64,000 nucleotides of DNA from a bacterium (GCA_905221085.1 CAJNBT010000001.1:186001-250000), one strand, 5' to 3'. Counted from the stretch's first letter, positions 9,627-19,566 are shown. Numbers and translations are program-made. The notes: generated from the sequence alone by a model not told the origin.

Positions 9627-9670
9627 AATCCCAGTTCATATATGTATGCAAAACATATATAACTAGGATT
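9627..9670 (+). other. Long hairpin in the prs 5' leader
   Basis: AATCC, AGTT and ATATATGT pair with ACATATAT, AACT and GGATT across a 7-nt loop (ATGCAAA), giving about 17 base pairs with one mismatch and one bulge. No T run follows, so it is not a terminator. It ends 27 bp before the prs ATG. Confidence 0.65.
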
Positions 9671-9697
9671 TATGAAGTTTACAGAGGACGGTCTATA

Positions 9698-10657
9698 ATG
9701 TCAGATAGAAAAAATATGAAACTTTTCGCACTCAACTCTAACCAAGAGATTTCACAAAAAATTGCTCAAGCTGTTGGTGCCCCACTTGGAAAACTGTCAT
9801 CACGTCAATTTTCAGACGGAGAAATCCAAGTCAATATCGAAGAAAGTGTCCGTGGTTATGATGTTTACATCATCCAATCAACAAGTTTCCCTGTTAACAA
9901 CCACCTAATGGAATTGTTGATCATGGTCGACGCCTGTGTGCGAGCAAGTGCCCACAGTATCAACGTTGTCCTTCCATATTTTGGCTATGCACGTCAAGAC
10001 CGCATTGCTTCACCACGTGAGCCACTTACAGCTAAATTAGTTGCCAATATGCTGGTTAAAGCTGGTGTTGACCGTGTTCTTACGCTTGATTTACATGCTG
10101 TTCAGGTTCAAGGTTTCTTTGATATTCCTGTCGATAACCTCTACACAGTTCCCCTATTTGCAAAACATTACTGCGATAAGGGCCTACTTGGCTCAGATGT
10201 TGTTGTCGTTAGCCCTAAAAATTCAGGTGTCAAACGCGCTCGTAGCTTGGCTGAATATCTTGATGCTCCTATCGCCATTATCGATTATCCTCAAGACGAT
10301 GCAACTCGCAACGAAGGTTATATCATTGGTGATGTTGAAGGTAAAAAAGCCATCTTGATTGATGATATTTTAAATACTGGACGTACCTTCGCTGAAGCTG
10401 CTAAAATCGTTGAACGTGAAGGGGCTACAGAAATTTATGCTGTCTCTAGTCACGGTCTCTTCGTCGAAGGAGCTGCTGAACTTCTTGACAATACCAGTAT
10501 TAAAGAAATTCTTGTGACTGATTCAGTAGCAACAAAAGAAAAAACTCCTAAAAACGTATGCTACATCACTGCTAGTGAGTTAATTGGTGACGCTATCGTA
10601 CGTATCCACGAAAGAAAACCAGTCAGCCCACTCTTTGCTTACAACAAAAAGAAATAA
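9698..10657 (+). CDS. prs: Ribose-phosphate pyrophosphokinase (PRPP synthetase)
   Basis: This 319-residue enzyme makes PRPP from ribose 5-phosphate and ATP, feeding purine, pyrimidine, NAD, His and Trp synthesis. It shows the family landmarks [18 protein letters not shown], the ATP-binding/regulatory flap [10 protein letters not shown], the Mg-binding [18 protein letters not shown] and the PRPP loop [13 protein letters not shown]. The ATG at 9698 is preceded by AGAGGA. The stop is 10 bp before the cysteine desulfurase, so the two are likely co-transcribed. Confidence 0.96.
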   Translation: MSDRKNMKLFALNSNQEISQKIAQAVGAPLGKLSSRQFSDGEIQVNIEESVRGYDVYIIQSTSFPVNNHLMELLIMVDACVRASAHSINVVLPYFGYARQDRIASPREPLTAKLVANMLVKAGVDRVLTLDLHAVQVQGFFDIPVDNLYTVPLFAKHYCDKGLLGSDVVVVSPKNSGVKRARSLAEYLDAPIAIIDYPQDDATRNEGYIIGDVEGKKAILIDDILNTGRTFAEAAKIVEREGATEIYAVSSHGLFVEGAAELLDNTSIKEILVTDSVATKEKTPKNVCYITASELIGDAIVRIHERKPVSPLFAYNKKK

Positions 10658-10666
10658 GGTGATTCT

Positions 10667-11782
10667 TTGATTTATTTGGACAATGCTGCAACGACTCCTA
10701 TGTCAGCAGTTGGTATTTCAGCTATGACCAAGGTTTTACAAGAAACCCATGGCAATCCATCTAGTATCCATGGGCATGGTCGTCAAGCTGGTAAGCTTTT
10801 GCGAGAAGCACGTCAGGAACTCGCCCAGTTATTGGGGACAAAACCTCAACATATCTTTTTCACTTCTGGGGGGACTGAAGGAAACAATACTGCCATCATT
10901 GGCTACTGCCTTCGTCATCAAGAACAAGGAAAACATATCATCACAACTGCCATTGAGCACCATGCCGTCCTTGAAACCATTGATTACTTGGTTCAACACT
11001 TTGGGTTTGAAGCAACCATTATCCAGCCAGAAAATCAAGAAATCACCGGCCAGCAAATTCAAAAGGCCTTACGTGACGATACGATTTTAGTTTCTACCAT
11101 GTTTGCCAATAATGAGACAGGAAACCTACTTCCCATTGCTGAAATTGGCCAAATACTCAAGCAACACCCTGCTGCCTATCATGTTGATGCAGTTCAGGCT
11201 ATTGGAAAAATCCCTATTCATCCAGAAGAATTGGGCATTGATTTTCTCACTGCTTCTGCCCATAAATTTCATGGTCCTAAGGGAATCGGCTTTCTCTACG
11301 CATCTAGCATGGACTTTGATTCCTACCTCCATGGTGGAGACCAAGAACAGAAAAAACGTGCAGGTACTGAAAATCTAGCTGCCATCGTAGGCATGGTTGC
11401 AGCCCTAAAAGAAGATTTAGAAAAGCAAGAAGAACATTTCCAACATGTACAAAATCTAGAAACTGCCTTTCTTGCGGAGCTTGAGGGAGTTCAGTATTAC
11501 CTGAATAAAGGACAACACCATCTTCCTTATGTTCTCAATATTGGATTTCCTGGTCAGAAAAACGACCTTTTACTCCTCCGTCTAGATTTAGCTGGAATTT
11601 CAATCTCTACTGGCTCAGCCTGTACGGCAGGCATTGTCCAATCCAGCCATGTTCTTGAAGCCATGTACGGGGCAAATTCAGACCGCTTGAAGGAATCCGT
11701 TCGTATCAGTTTGTCTCCACAAAATACTGTTGAAGACCTACAAACCCTCGCAAAAACCTTAAAAGAAATTATCGGAGGTTAG
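10667..11782 (+). CDS. Cysteine desulfurase (NifS/IscS-like, class V aminotransferase)
   Basis: This 371-residue PLP enzyme releases sulfur from cysteine as an enzyme persulfide. Seen are the N-terminal YLDNAATTP, the PLP lysine in ASAHKFHGPKGIGF and the catalytic cysteine in ISTGSACTAG. It starts at TTG (10667) with AAGGTG upstream. It is not next to a SUF operon, and the following gene is a DUF1831 protein that commonly accompanies desulfurases in Firmicutes. A role in tRNA thiolation or general sulfur supply is therefore more likely than being the main SufS; this is inference. Confidence 0.93.
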   Translation: MIYLDNAATTPMSAVGISAMTKVLQETHGNPSSIHGHGRQAGKLLREARQELAQLLGTKPQHIFFTSGGTEGNNTAIIGYCLRHQEQGKHIITTAIEHHAVLETIDYLVQHFGFEATIIQPENQEITGQQIQKALRDDTILVSTMFANNETGNLLPIAEIGQILKQHPAAYHVDAVQAIGKIPIHPEELGIDFLTASAHKFHGPKGIGFLYASSMDFDSYLHGGDQEQKKRAGTENLAAIVGMVAALKEDLEKQEEHFQHVQNLETAFLAELEGVQYYLNKGQHHLPYVLNIGFPGQKNDLLLLRLDLAGISISTGSACTAGIVQSSHVLEAMYGANSDRLKESVRISLSPQNTVEDLQTLAKTLKEIIGG

Positions 11783-11786
11783 CCAT

Positions 11787-12134
11787 ATGGCATTTGAAAA
11801 AACCATTCAGTTAAAAAATTGTCGTTACGACTACACTCTTAGCCCTTCTGTTAAAAAGTTTACCCTCAAGGACAATACTTTTTTTGAGACAAAGGTTGGT
11901 AACTATGAACTGACTCGCTTACTTGAAAAAGTTCCAAACAGCGGTGAAGGCTTCCAACTCAAAATCATTATCAATAAAGAGCTAACAGGGGCTAAAATCA
12001 ATATCACTGACAAGTTTGGGCTACGTCTGGTTGATATTTTCAAATCAGAAGACCACCACATTCATCAGGAAAAATTCTACTTCCTCATGAATAGTTTAGT
12101 AGAACGTGGTGTCTTTACAAAATCTGAAAGATAG
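11787..12134 (+). CDS. DUF1831 family protein
   Basis: This 115-residue cytosolic protein has no membrane segment or signal peptide and few cysteines (one, in KNCRYDY). It matches what I recognise as DUF1831, a family of unknown function found in Lactobacillales beside NifS-type desulfurases. It starts 4 bp after the desulfurase stop with GGAGG upstream, so expression is tightly linked to it. A sulfur-transfer accessory role is a reasonable guess from context only. Confidence 0.8.
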   Translation: MAFEKTIQLKNCRYDYTLSPSVKKFTLKDNTFFETKVGNYELTRLLEKVPNSGEGFQLKIIINKELTGAKINITDKFGLRLVDIFKSEDHHIHQEKFYFLMNSLVERGVFTKSER

Positions 12135-12141
12135 GTCCTAT

Positions 12142-12357
12142 ATGTTTGAACTGACCTATAAAGACAGCTATCATGTAGAGCGTACTCTCAAGTATGAAGA
12201 TTATGAAGCTCTCATGCTGGCTTTGTCAGGATGTGTGACCCTACCAGATACACTTTATGTAACTTCTTTGACTTTTGAGGGGCAAGAAGTTTACCAGGGT
12301 CTAGTCGGAGACCTCTATCGTTTTCTATCTCATGCAGAATTTTTACATCAAAACTAA
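12142..12357 (+). CDS. Small conserved protein (DUF4649-like)
   Basis: A 71-residue acidic protein beginning MFELTYKDSYHVERTL, predicted as short beta strands plus helices. It resembles the DUF4649 family of streptococci, of unknown function. I take the ATG at 12142, seven bases past the DUF1831 stop; a GTG at 12106 would overlap DUF1831 by 29 bp. The ribosome site is weak at either start. It is last in the prs-desulfurase-DUF1831 run and is followed by a terminator. Confidence 0.7.
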   Translation: MFELTYKDSYHVERTLKYEDYEALMLALSGCVTLPDTLYVTSLTFEGQEVYQGLVGDLYRFLSHAEFLHQN

Positions 12358-12377
12358 GAATTTTCTTAGTTTTTTTC
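12350..12377 (+). terminator. Terminator of the prs-desulfurase gene cluster
   Basis: AAAACTAAGAA pairs with TTCTTAGTTTT across a TT-containing loop, followed by a T run. The stem overlaps the last codons of the DUF4649-like gene. Confidence 0.85.
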
Positions 12378-12440
12378 TTATTTTTGTTGATTTTCTCACC
12401 ATGTTTCTATAAAATAGAAGAATAGAAAGGTTGTGATTTT

Positions 12441-13082
12441 GTGAAAGATAAACAGTCTGCTATTCCAAAAGCTACAGCAAAAAGACTCTCTCTTTACTAT
12501 CGAATTTTTAAGAGATTTCATGCAGAAAAGATTGAACGTGCCAACTCGAAACAAATTGCAGAGGCCATTGGTATTGATTCAGCGACAGTTCGTCGTGATT
12601 TTTCCTATTTTGGTGAACTAGGTCGTCGTGGATTTGGCTATGATGTAAAAAAACTCATGACATTTTTTGCCGATTTGCTTAATGATAACTCTATCACCAA
12701 TGTCATACTAGTGGGTATTGGAAATATGGGCCATGCTCTTCTCCACTACCGCTTCCACGAGCGTAACAAGATGAAAATTATCATGGCCTTTGACCTAGAT
12801 GACCATCCTGAAATCGGTACCCAAACTCCTGATGGGATTCCCATTTACGGAATTTCTCAAATCAAGGATAAAATCAAAGATGCTGATGTTAAGACTGCTA
12901 TCCTAACTGTCCCCAGCGTCAAGTCACAAGAGGTTGCCAATCTCTTGGTGGATGCTGGCGTAAAAGGAATTCTCAGTTTTTCACCAGTTCATCTGCATTT
13001 ACCAAAAGACGTGGTCGTTCAGTATGTCGATTTGACAAGTGAACTCCAAACCCTCCTCTATTTCATGCGCAAAGAGGATTAG
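12441..13082 (+). CDS. rex: Redox-sensing transcriptional repressor Rex
   Basis: This 213-residue regulator has an N-terminal winged helix (about 8-80, with the recognition region [21 protein letters not shown]) and a Rossmann NADH-binding domain ([10 protein letters not shown]). Rex represses fermentation and NADH-oxidising genes when NAD+ is high and lets go on binding NADH. The start is GTG at 12441 with AAAGG upstream. The following amidotransferase gene starts 17 bp after the stop and is probably co-transcribed. Confidence 0.96.
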   Translation: MKDKQSAIPKATAKRLSLYYRIFKRFHAEKIERANSKQIAEAIGIDSATVRRDFSYFGELGRRGFGYDVKKLMTFFADLLNDNSITNVILVGIGNMGHALLHYRFHERNKMKIIMAFDLDDHPEIGTQTPDGIPIYGISQIKDKIKDADVKTAILTVPSVKSQEVANLLVDAGVKGILSFSPVHLHLPKDVVVQYVDLTSELQTLLYFMRKED

Positions 13083-13099
13083 AAAGCGAAAATCATTTT

Positions 13100-13789
13100 A
13101 TGAAAAAACCAGTTATTGGGATTACAGGAAACGAAAAAACTCATCCAGATGATAACATCATGATGAGCTACGCGGCAAAAGGCTTTGTTGAAGGAGTTAA
13201 AGGCGCTGGAGGGATTCCCATCATCCTACCGATTGGTGATCAAGAAATGGCTAGCCACTATATCAGTTTGATTGACAAGCTCATCTTGACAGGTGGGCAA
13301 AATGTTGATCCAAAATTCTATGGTGAACCAAAAACCATTGATAGCGATGACTACCACCTTCAAAGAGATATCTTCGAACTGGCCCTCATTAAGGAAGCTA
13401 TCAAACAGAAAAAGCCAATTTTCTCCATCTGTCGTGGTACTCAACTCTTTAACGTTGCCATGGGTGGAACTCTGTATCAAGATATCGAAGACCATTGGCA
13501 GGATCGTTCTGCTGAGTACACAACTCAACGTTTGGTAACAGAACCAGATACTGTTCTTCGAGAAATCTATGGGGAAATCTCTCATATCAACTCCTTCCAC
13601 CACCAGAGTATTAAGGATTTAGCACCTAACTTAAAAATTGCAGCTCATGATCCTAAGGATGGTATCATTGAAGCTGTCATAAGTACAGATGATGTTGCCT
13701 TTCTCGGTGTCCAGTGGCATCCAGAATTTCTATTTGAAAATCGTCCCAAAGATAAAAACCTCTTTGACTATGTCGTAAATGAACTTTAA
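13100..13789 (+). CDS. Class I glutamine amidotransferase-like protein (gamma-glutamyl-GABA hydrolase / PuuD family)
   Basis: This 229-residue protein contains the nucleophile region [20 protein letters not shown] and the His/Glu pair in QWHPEF, forming the class I amidotransferase triad without a synthetase partner. The Peptidase C26 / PuuD family hydrolyses gamma-glutamyl amides; the real substrate here is unknown. It sits behind rex. Its stop codon overlaps the stop of the convergent radC by a few bases, with no terminator between. Confidence 0.88.
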   Translation: MKKPVIGITGNEKTHPDDNIMMSYAAKGFVEGVKGAGGIPIILPIGDQEMASHYISLIDKLILTGGQNVDPKFYGEPKTIDSDDYHLQRDIFELALIKEAIKQKKPIFSICRGTQLFNVAMGGTLYQDIEDHWQDRSAEYTTQRLVTEPDTVLREIYGEISHINSFHHQSIKDLAPNLKIAAHDPKDGIIEAVISTDDVAFLGVQWHPEFLFENRPKDKNLFDYVVNEL

Positions 13790-14466
13790 ATTAAATCTGT
13801 TTTTTCACGATAACTAAAGTAATTAGAATGAGAGACAATCAAATGGTCCAAGAGGACAATCCCCATCAGGTCGCAGGCTTCTTTGACAAGTTTAGTAACA
13901 TGATCATCATTTCGACTAGGTGCTACCGCTCCCGAAGGATGATTGTGAACCAAAATGAGAGAAGTCGCCATATGCTTGATAGCATAGTGAAGAATCTCTC
14001 GCGGCTCAGCGATACTACGAGTTGCAGAACCGATAAAAATGGTCTGTTGATGGATGATTTGATTTTGAGTATTGAGATAGAGCGCCACCAAGTGCTCTTG
14101 TTTTTTATGTCCCAACTCCTGTTGCATCTTCTTGGCTAACTTTTGACTGCTGAGAATACTTTCCATCTCAAGGGTTTCGTGTTTATGGATACGATGCCCC
14201 AGTTCAATCATAGCTTGCAATTCTATAGCCTTAACTCGTCCAATGCCAGACAGACTCTGCAATTCCTGCAGGGTCATTTTTTTTAAATCCGTTAAGTTTG
14301 AAAGATTGCTCAAGACTTTCTGGGCAATTTCAAAAACGCTAGCCTGACGTGTTCCTGTCCTGAGTAAAATAGCTAGCAACTCTTGATTACTGAGCGCTTC
14401 TACTCCTTCTTGTGCCAGTCTTTCTCTTGGCAATAGTGAATCTTCTTGAAATGAAATACTGTACAT
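13786..14466 (-). CDS. radC: RadC/MPN-domain DNA repair-family protein (late competence gene)
   Basis: This 226-residue protein has an N-terminal helix-hairpin-helix region ([20 protein letters not shown]) and a C-terminal JAMM/MPN metal motif ([14 protein letters not shown], plus upstream glutamate in EPREIL). Start chosen at 14466 (MYSISF) because AGGAGG lies just upstream. A SigX box (CACGAATA on the minus strand, 14487-14494) precedes it, matching its known status as a late competence gene in pneumococci. Despite the name, its biochemical role is unproven. Confidence 0.92.
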   Translation of the reverse strand: MYSISFQEDSLLPRERLAQEGVEALSNQELLAILLRTGTRQASVFEIAQKVLSNLSNLTDLKKMTLQELQSLSGIGRVKAIELQAMIELGHRIHKHETLEMESILSSQKLAKKMQQELGHKKQEHLVALYLNTQNQIIHQQTIFIGSATRSIAEPREILHYAIKHMATSLILVHNHPSGAVAPSRNDDHVTKLVKEACDLMGIVLLDHLIVSHSNYFSYREKTDLI

Positions 14467-14486
14467 AAAAATCCTCCTCACTTTAT

Positions 14487-14494
14487 TATTCGTG
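14487..14494 (-). promoter_or_regulatory. SigX (competence) box upstream of radC
   Basis: Minus-strand TTCTCACGAATAA contains CACGAATA, one base off the streptococcal combox TACGAATA. It lies in the 42-bp pcrA-radC gap, 20 bp before the radC ATG. Confidence 0.75.
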
Positions 14495-14508
14495 AGAAGG
14501 ATGAAAAA

Positions 14509-16800
14509 TTAGATTTTTTTCTCAATTGGGGCTACACTAGCTAAAAGTTTTTTCAAACCTACCTCTGGGAAATTGATTTTTAATTCCTGAGTAGCTCCGT
14601 TACCTGAAACTTCCAGAACAGTTCCCTCTCCCCACTTCTTGTGGAGAGCAATATCACCAATGGACCAATTTGCTTCACTAGACGCTGATTTTGCGCCAGC
14701 TGCAAATTGACCAAATTGGAGACCGCTTGATTGGATAGTTCTTGGGGCAGCACTACGTTTACGGTCTTGAAGTGCTTGCGCAAGACTCATACCTTGACCG
14801 AAAGCAAGACCACCACTGCTATAAGACGCTTTAAAACTTGTATTTGCTGGACGGGCTAGGCCTTGATACTCAAGCAAGTCTGAACTGATTTCGTTAATAA
14901 AACGAGTCGGACGATTGTAGTTGGTACGACCAAAAAGCAGGCGCGAATTAGCATTTGTCAGATAGAGAATTTTCTCTGCACGCGTAATTCCTACATAGGC
15001 CAGACGGCGTTCTTCTTCTAATTCATCTGGATCCTCAGCCGCACGACTAAGCGGGAAGACATTTTCTTCCATCCCAATCAAAAAGACAACTGGAAACTCG
15101 AGACCTTTGGCAGCATGCAGGGTCATCAGGGTCACTTCTGATGTCTCCTGACTACCTGAATCTGTGTCGGCAATCAAGGCCAAGTCATTTAAAAAACGAC
15201 TCAGTTTGTCCAGACCAGTTTCCTCTTCTGACACATCAGAGGTGTCATCAAAGTTTTTCGTCACAGAAAGGAACTCTTCAATATTTTCAACCCGAGCCTT
15301 ACTCTCTAGAGTCGCTTGGGCATTTAGAATATCGACGTAACCTGTTTTTTCAAGGACAGCCTCAACCAACTCTGTAATATTTAATTGATCTAGCTGCTCT
15401 CGTAAATCTAACATCATATTGGCAAAATCCCAGATAGACTGGGCTGCTTTACCCTTGATACCAGACAACATGATATTGGCTGAAGCATCTAGCATGGACA
15501 TGTCCTGCATATTCGCAAAATCACGGATTTTCTCAACCGTACCTGGCCCAATTCCACGTTTAGGCTCGTTGATAATACGCTCAAAACTGATATTGTCACT
15601 CAAATTAGCAATGAGGTTGAGGTAAGCGATAATATCTCGGATTTCCTTACGGCTGTAGAACTTAGTTCCTCCAACCATGGTATAAGGAATATTTGACTTG
15701 AGCAGGGCTTCCTCAATAGTACGAGACTGGGCATTTGTACGATAAAGAACTGCAAAATCCTTGTGAAGGAAGTTTTGGCTGCGACCAAGTTCATCAATAG
15801 TTTTGGCTACAAATACAGCCTCATCTAGCTCATCATTGGCACGATAGTAAACGATTTGTTCCCCATCAGCGTTTTGGGTCCAGAGATTTTTAGGACGGCG
15901 GTTTTTATTGTTTTTAATGACCTCGTTAGCCGCTTGGAGAATAGTTTTAGTTGAGCGGTAATTCTCCTCCAACAAAACAACCTTGGCTTGGGGATAATCT
16001 TTCTCGAAATCCAAGATATTCTGCATGTCAGCACCACGCCAACCGTAGATAGACTGGTCCGCATCCCCAACCACACAGATATTTTTAAAACGGGAAGCCA
16101 AGAGTTTGACCAATTGATACTGGGCATGGTTGGTATCTTGGTATTCATCAACATGGATGTATTGAAACTTCTGCTGGTAGTAGGTCAAGACATCAGGATT
16201 CTGATCAAAGAGACGCAGGGTCAGCATAATCAAATCATCAAAGTCAACCGACTCCGACTGACGAAGCTCTTTTTGATAAGCAGTGTAACACTGGGCCACG
16301 ATTTGCGTATACATATCGCCAGCTTGAGCAGCATAAGCTACATCATCAATCAGGTCATTCTTAGCATTGGAAATGGTCCCTAAGATGCTTCGTTCATTCC
16401 ATTTTTTAGGATCCAGGTTCAACTGTTTGAGAATGCGTTTCATGAGAGTTCGCTGCTCCCCTGGATCCACTATAGTAAAATTACGGTTATAGCCAATATG
16501 GTCCGCATCGCGACGCAAAATACGAACACACATGGAGTGGAAGGTCGCAATCAGACAGTCCTGAGTGGCTGGATTGAGGCTATAAGCACGCTCTTTCATC
16601 TCACGCGCAGCCTTATTAGTAAAGGTAATGGCCAAGATATTCCAAGGATTGACCAGCTTTTCATCAATCAGATAAGCAATGCGGTGGGTCAAAACTCGGG
16701 TCTTTCCAGAACCAGCCCCCGCCATGATCAACAAGGGACCTTCTGTCGTTTGCACCGCCTCAGCCTGACGGTCATTCATTCCATTTAATAATGCGTTCAT
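14509..16800 (-). CDS. pcrA: ATP-dependent DNA helicase PcrA (UvrD/Rep family)
   Basis: This 763-residue superfamily 1A 3'-5' helicase has Walker A ([18 protein letters not shown], about residues 30-37), Walker B region ([20 protein letters not shown]), motif III ([14 protein letters not shown]) and motif V/VI ([28 protein letters not shown]). The C-terminus (about 690-763) is low-complexity followed by a Tudor-like fold, typical of PcrA. It acts in nucleotide excision repair, plasmid replication and clearing RecA or RNA polymerase. An extended -10 lies at 16834-16839. Confidence 0.96.
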   Translation of the reverse strand: MNALLNGMNDRQAEAVQTTEGPLLIMAGAGSGKTRVLTHRIAYLIDEKLVNPWNILAITFTNKAAREMKERAYSLNPATQDCLIATFHSMCVRILRRDADHIGYNRNFTIVDPGEQRTLMKRILKQLNLDPKKWNERSILGTISNAKNDLIDDVAYAAQAGDMYTQIVAQCYTAYQKELRQSESVDFDDLIMLTLRLFDQNPDVLTYYQQKFQYIHVDEYQDTNHAQYQLVKLLASRFKNICVVGDADQSIYGWRGADMQNILDFEKDYPQAKVVLLEENYRSTKTILQAANEVIKNNKNRRPKNLWTQNADGEQIVYYRANDELDEAVFVAKTIDELGRSQNFLHKDFAVLYRTNAQSRTIEEALLKSNIPYTMVGGTKFYSRKEIRDIIAYLNLIANLSDNISFERIINEPKRGIGPGTVEKIRDFANMQDMSMLDASANIMLSGIKGKAAQSIWDFANMMLDLREQLDQLNITELVEAVLEKTGYVDILNAQATLESKARVENIEEFLSVTKNFDDTSDVSEEETGLDKLSRFLNDLALIADTDSGSQETSEVTLMTLHAAKGLEFPVVFLIGMEENVFPLSRAAEDPDELEEERRLAYVGITRAEKILYLTNANSRLLFGRTNYNRPTRFINEISSDLLEYQGLARPANTSFKASYSSGGLAFGQGMSLAQALQDRKRSAAPRTIQSSGLQFGQFAAGAKSASSEANWSIGDIALHKKWGEGTVLEVSGNGATQELKINFPEVGLKKLLASVAPIEKKI

Positions 16801-16833
16801 CTTCTCTTCCTTACTCTTGAAGTCAATATTTCT

Positions 16834-16839
16834 ATTATA
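16834..16839 (-). promoter_or_regulatory. Extended -10 of the pcrA promoter
   Basis: Minus-strand TTTGATATAATAG (TGnTATAAT) lies 34 bp before the pcrA ATG; AAGGAAGAG serves as the ribosome site. Confidence 0.6.
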
Positions 16840-16907
16840 TCAAAAATCAAGGAAAATATCTTTAACTAGACTGGTTGCGTGTAGAAGACAACTCCTTATA
16901 TCTAGAT

Positions 16908-16944
16908 AAAAAATGAGCTTGGATTAAAATCTCCAAACTCATTT
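16908..16944 (-). terminator. Terminator of fhs
   Basis: On the minus strand AAATGAGTTTGGA pairs with TCCAAGCTCATTT (one mismatch), loop GATTTTAA, ending in a T run. It lies 19 bp past the fhs stop. Confidence 0.85.
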
Positions 16945-16962
16945 AAAGTCAATTGCAATATA

Positions 16963-18633
16963 CTAGAACAATCCTAGGACAGTTCCATCGCTTTCAACAT
17001 CCATGTTGAGAGCAGCTGGTCGTTTTGGAAGTCCTGGCATGGTCATGACATCACCAGTTAAGGCAACGATAAAACCTGCACCTAATTTTGGTACCAATTC
17101 ACGAATGGTAATTTCAAAGTTCTCAGGTGCTCCAAGTGCATTCGGATTATCTGAGAAACTATATTGAGTTTTTGCCATACAGATTGGCAATTTGTCCCAA
17201 CCGTTTTGAACAATTTGAGCGATTTGCGTTTGAGCTTTCTTTTCAAAGTTCACTTTGCTACCACGGTAGATTTCAGTAACAATCTTTTCAATCTTTTCTT
17301 GGACAGAAAGGTCATTGTCATACAAACGTTTATAGTTAGCTGGGTTTTCAGCGATGGTCTTGACAACCGTTTCAGCAAGAGCCACGCCTCCTTCTGCGCC
17401 ATCAGCCCAGACACTAGCCAACTCAACTGGAACATCGATTGAAGCACAGAGTTCTTTCAAGGCTGCGATTTCTGCTTCTGTATCAGAAACAAATTCGTTA
17501 ATAGCTACGACTACTGGAATACCGAACTTACGGATATTTTCTACGTGGCGTTTCAAGTTGGCAAAACCTGCTCGAACTGCTTCTACATTTTCCTCTGTCA
17601 AAGCATCTTTAGCAACCCCACCATTCATCTTAAGGGCACGAAGGGTTGCAACAATAACTACAGCATCTGGCGAAGTTGGCAAGTTTGGTGTCTTGATATC
17701 AAGGAATTTCTCAGCACCAAGGTCTGCACCAAAACCAGCTTCAGTAACTGTGTAATCAGCCAAGTGAAGGGCTGTTGTAGTTGCCAAGACAGAGTTACAT
17801 CCGTGAGCAATATTGGCAAATGGACCACCGTGCACAAAGGCAGGTGTTCCGTAAATTGTCTGAACCAGGTTCGGCTTAATCGCATCCTTCAAAATCAAAG
17901 CTAAGGCACCTTCAACCTGCAAATCACCTACAGAAACAGGTGTACGATCATAGCGATAACCGATAACAATATTAGCCAAACGGCGTTTCAAGTCGTCGAT
18001 GTCTGTTGCCAAGCAAAGAATTGCCATGATTTCGGAAGCGACGGTAATGTCAAAGCCATCCTCACGAGGAATACCATTTAGAGGACCACCAAGTCCAACG
18101 GTTACATGACGAAGGGCACGATCATTCAAGTCCACTACACGTTTCCAGAGGATACGACGTTGGTCAATTCCCAGCTCATTCCCTTGGTGCAAGTGGTTGT
18201 CAATCAAGGCAGAAAGAGCGTTGTTAGCAGTTGTAATGGCATGCATGTCTCCAGTGAAGTGGAGATTAATATCTTCCATTGGCAGAACTTGGGCGTACCC
18301 ACCACCAGCAGCACCACCCTTAATTCCCATTACTGGACCAAGAGATGGTTCGCGAATAGCAATCATGGTTTTCTTGCCAATCTTGTTCAAGGCATCCGCA
18401 AGACCAATGGTAATAGTTGATTTTCCTTCACCTGCAGGTGTTGGGTTGATGGCAGTAACCAAAATCAATTTCCCAACTGGATTGCTCTCAACTGCACGAA
18501 TTTTATCAAAGCTGAGCTTAGCCTTGTATTTTCCATACAACTCCAAATCGTCGTAAGAAATACCAAGTTTCTCTACAACATCAACAATTGGCTTCAACTC
18601 AATACTCTGTGCGATTTCAATATCTGTTTTCAT
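16963..18633 (-). CDS. fhs: Formate-tetrahydrofolate ligase
   Basis: This 556-residue enzyme makes 10-formyl-THF from formate, ATP and THF, supplying one-carbon units for purines and initiator tRNA formylation. It shows the P-loop [20 protein letters not shown], the signature region [27 protein letters not shown] and [14 protein letters not shown]. Length matches the family. An extended -10 (TGTTATAAT, minus strand 18667-18672) lies about 33 bp upstream of the ATG. It is a single-gene transcript. Confidence 0.97.
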   Translation of the reverse strand: MKTDIEIAQSIELKPIVDVVEKLGISYDDLELYGKYKAKLSFDKIRAVESNPVGKLILVTAINPTPAGEGKSTITIGLADALNKIGKKTMIAIREPSLGPVMGIKGGAAGGGYAQVLPMEDINLHFTGDMHAITTANNALSALIDNHLHQGNELGIDQRRILWKRVVDLNDRALRHVTVGLGGPLNGIPREDGFDITVASEIMAILCLATDIDDLKRRLANIVIGYRYDRTPVSVGDLQVEGALALILKDAIKPNLVQTIYGTPAFVHGGPFANIAHGCNSVLATTTALHLADYTVTEAGFGADLGAEKFLDIKTPNLPTSPDAVVIVATLRALKMNGGVAKDALTEENVEAVRAGFANLKRHVENIRKFGIPVVVAINEFVSDTEAEIAALKELCASIDVPVELASVWADGAEGGVALAETVVKTIAENPANYKRLYDNDLSVQEKIEKIVTEIYRGSKVNFEKKAQTQIAQIVQNGWDKLPICMAKTQYSFSDNPNALGAPENFEITIRELVPKLGAGFIVALTGDVMTMPGLPKRPAALNMDVESDGTVLGLF

Positions 18634-18816
18634 TCAAAACTCCTCTAACCTCTTATATGATAATTCATTATAACACAAAACAAGATTTTTAACATCCTAA
18701 AACTCTCTAAACGTTCGTAAATATCCCTATTTTTAAGGTTTTTAGAGTTCTTTCTTAAATTTTATATGGCTTTATAGTTTAAAACTATAGTAGATTCTTT
18801 TTATTTTCTATATATA

Positions 18817-18831
18817 TTCAAGCGCTTTCTT
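18817..18831. promoter_or_regulatory. cre-like palindrome upstream of coaB
   Basis: TTCAAGCGCTTTCTT resembles the CcpA operator core (AARCGYTT). It lies directly upstream of the coaB -35. One of the two conserved outer TG positions is missing, so this is only a candidate. Confidence 0.4.
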
Positions 18832-18859
18832 TTGCTTATTATTTTTTTTTTGGTACAAT
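18832..18859 (+). promoter_or_regulatory. coaB promoter
   Basis: TTGCTT (18832-18837), 16-bp spacer, TACAAT (18854-18859) with the extended TGG. It lies only 6 bp before the coaB ATG at 18866, so the transcript is almost leaderless. Confidence 0.65.
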
Positions 18860-18865
18860 AGTGCT

Positions 18866-19555
18866 ATGAAAATTTTAGTTACATCGGGCGGTACCAGTGA
18901 AGCTATCGATAGCGTCCGCTCTATCACTAACCATTCTACAGGTCGCTTGGGGAAAATCATCACAGAAACCTTGCTTGCTGCAGGGCATGAAGTTTGTTTA
19001 ATTACGACAAAACGAGCTCTGAAGCCAGAAGCTCACCCTAATCTAAGCATTCTAGAAATTAACAATACCAACGACCTTCTACTGGAAATGCAAGAACGGG
19101 TTGCAGATTATCAGATTTTGATTCACTCAATGGCGGTGTCCGACTACACTTCTGTTTATATGACAGGACTTGAGGAAGTTCAGGCTAGCTCCAATCTAGA
19201 AGAATTTTTAAGCAAGCAGAATCATCAGGCTAAGATTTCTTCAACCGACGAGGTTCAAGTCTTATTCCTGAAAAAAACACCCAAGATCATCTCTCTAGTC
19301 AAGGAATGGAATCCTGCTATTCATCTGATTGGTTTTAAACTACTAGTTGATGTATCTGAAAATCATCTAATTGACACTGCTAGAAACAGTCTTATCAATA
19401 ATCAAGCAGACTTAATCATTGCAAATGACCAGACTCAAATTTCAACAGACAAGCATCGTGCTATCTTTGTTGAGAAAAATCAACTTCAATCAGTTAATAC
19501 TAAGGAAGAAATTGCAGAACTCCTCCTTGAAAAAATTCAAGCCTACCATTCTTAG
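18866..19555 (+). CDS. coaB: Phosphopantothenate-cysteine ligase
   Basis: This 229-residue protein is the stand-alone CoaB half that in most bacteria is fused to CoaC. The N-terminal VTSGGTSEAIDSVRSITNHSTGRLG motif binds nucleotide and substrate, and FKLLVD and NDQTQIS fall in the ligase core. It joins 4'-phosphopantothenate to cysteine using a nucleotide triphosphate. It heads the coaB-coaC-panT cluster. The promoter sits so close that little or no Shine-Dalgarno sequence is available. Confidence 0.94.
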   Translation: MKILVTSGGTSEAIDSVRSITNHSTGRLGKIITETLLAAGHEVCLITTKRALKPEAHPNLSILEINNTNDLLLEMQERVADYQILIHSMAVSDYTSVYMTGLEEVQASSNLEEFLSKQNHQAKISSTDEVQVLFLKKTPKIISLVKEWNPAIHLIGFKLLVDVSENHLIDTARNSLINNQADLIIANDQTQISTDKHRAIFVEKNQLQSVNTKEEIAELLLEKIQAYHS

Positions 19556-19566
19556 AAAGGAAAACT

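Noticed and set aside
9646-9666. Six-codon frame MQNIYN in the loop and 3' arm of the prs leader hairpin
   Set aside because: No Shine-Dalgarno sequence and no regulatory codon pattern; probably chance.
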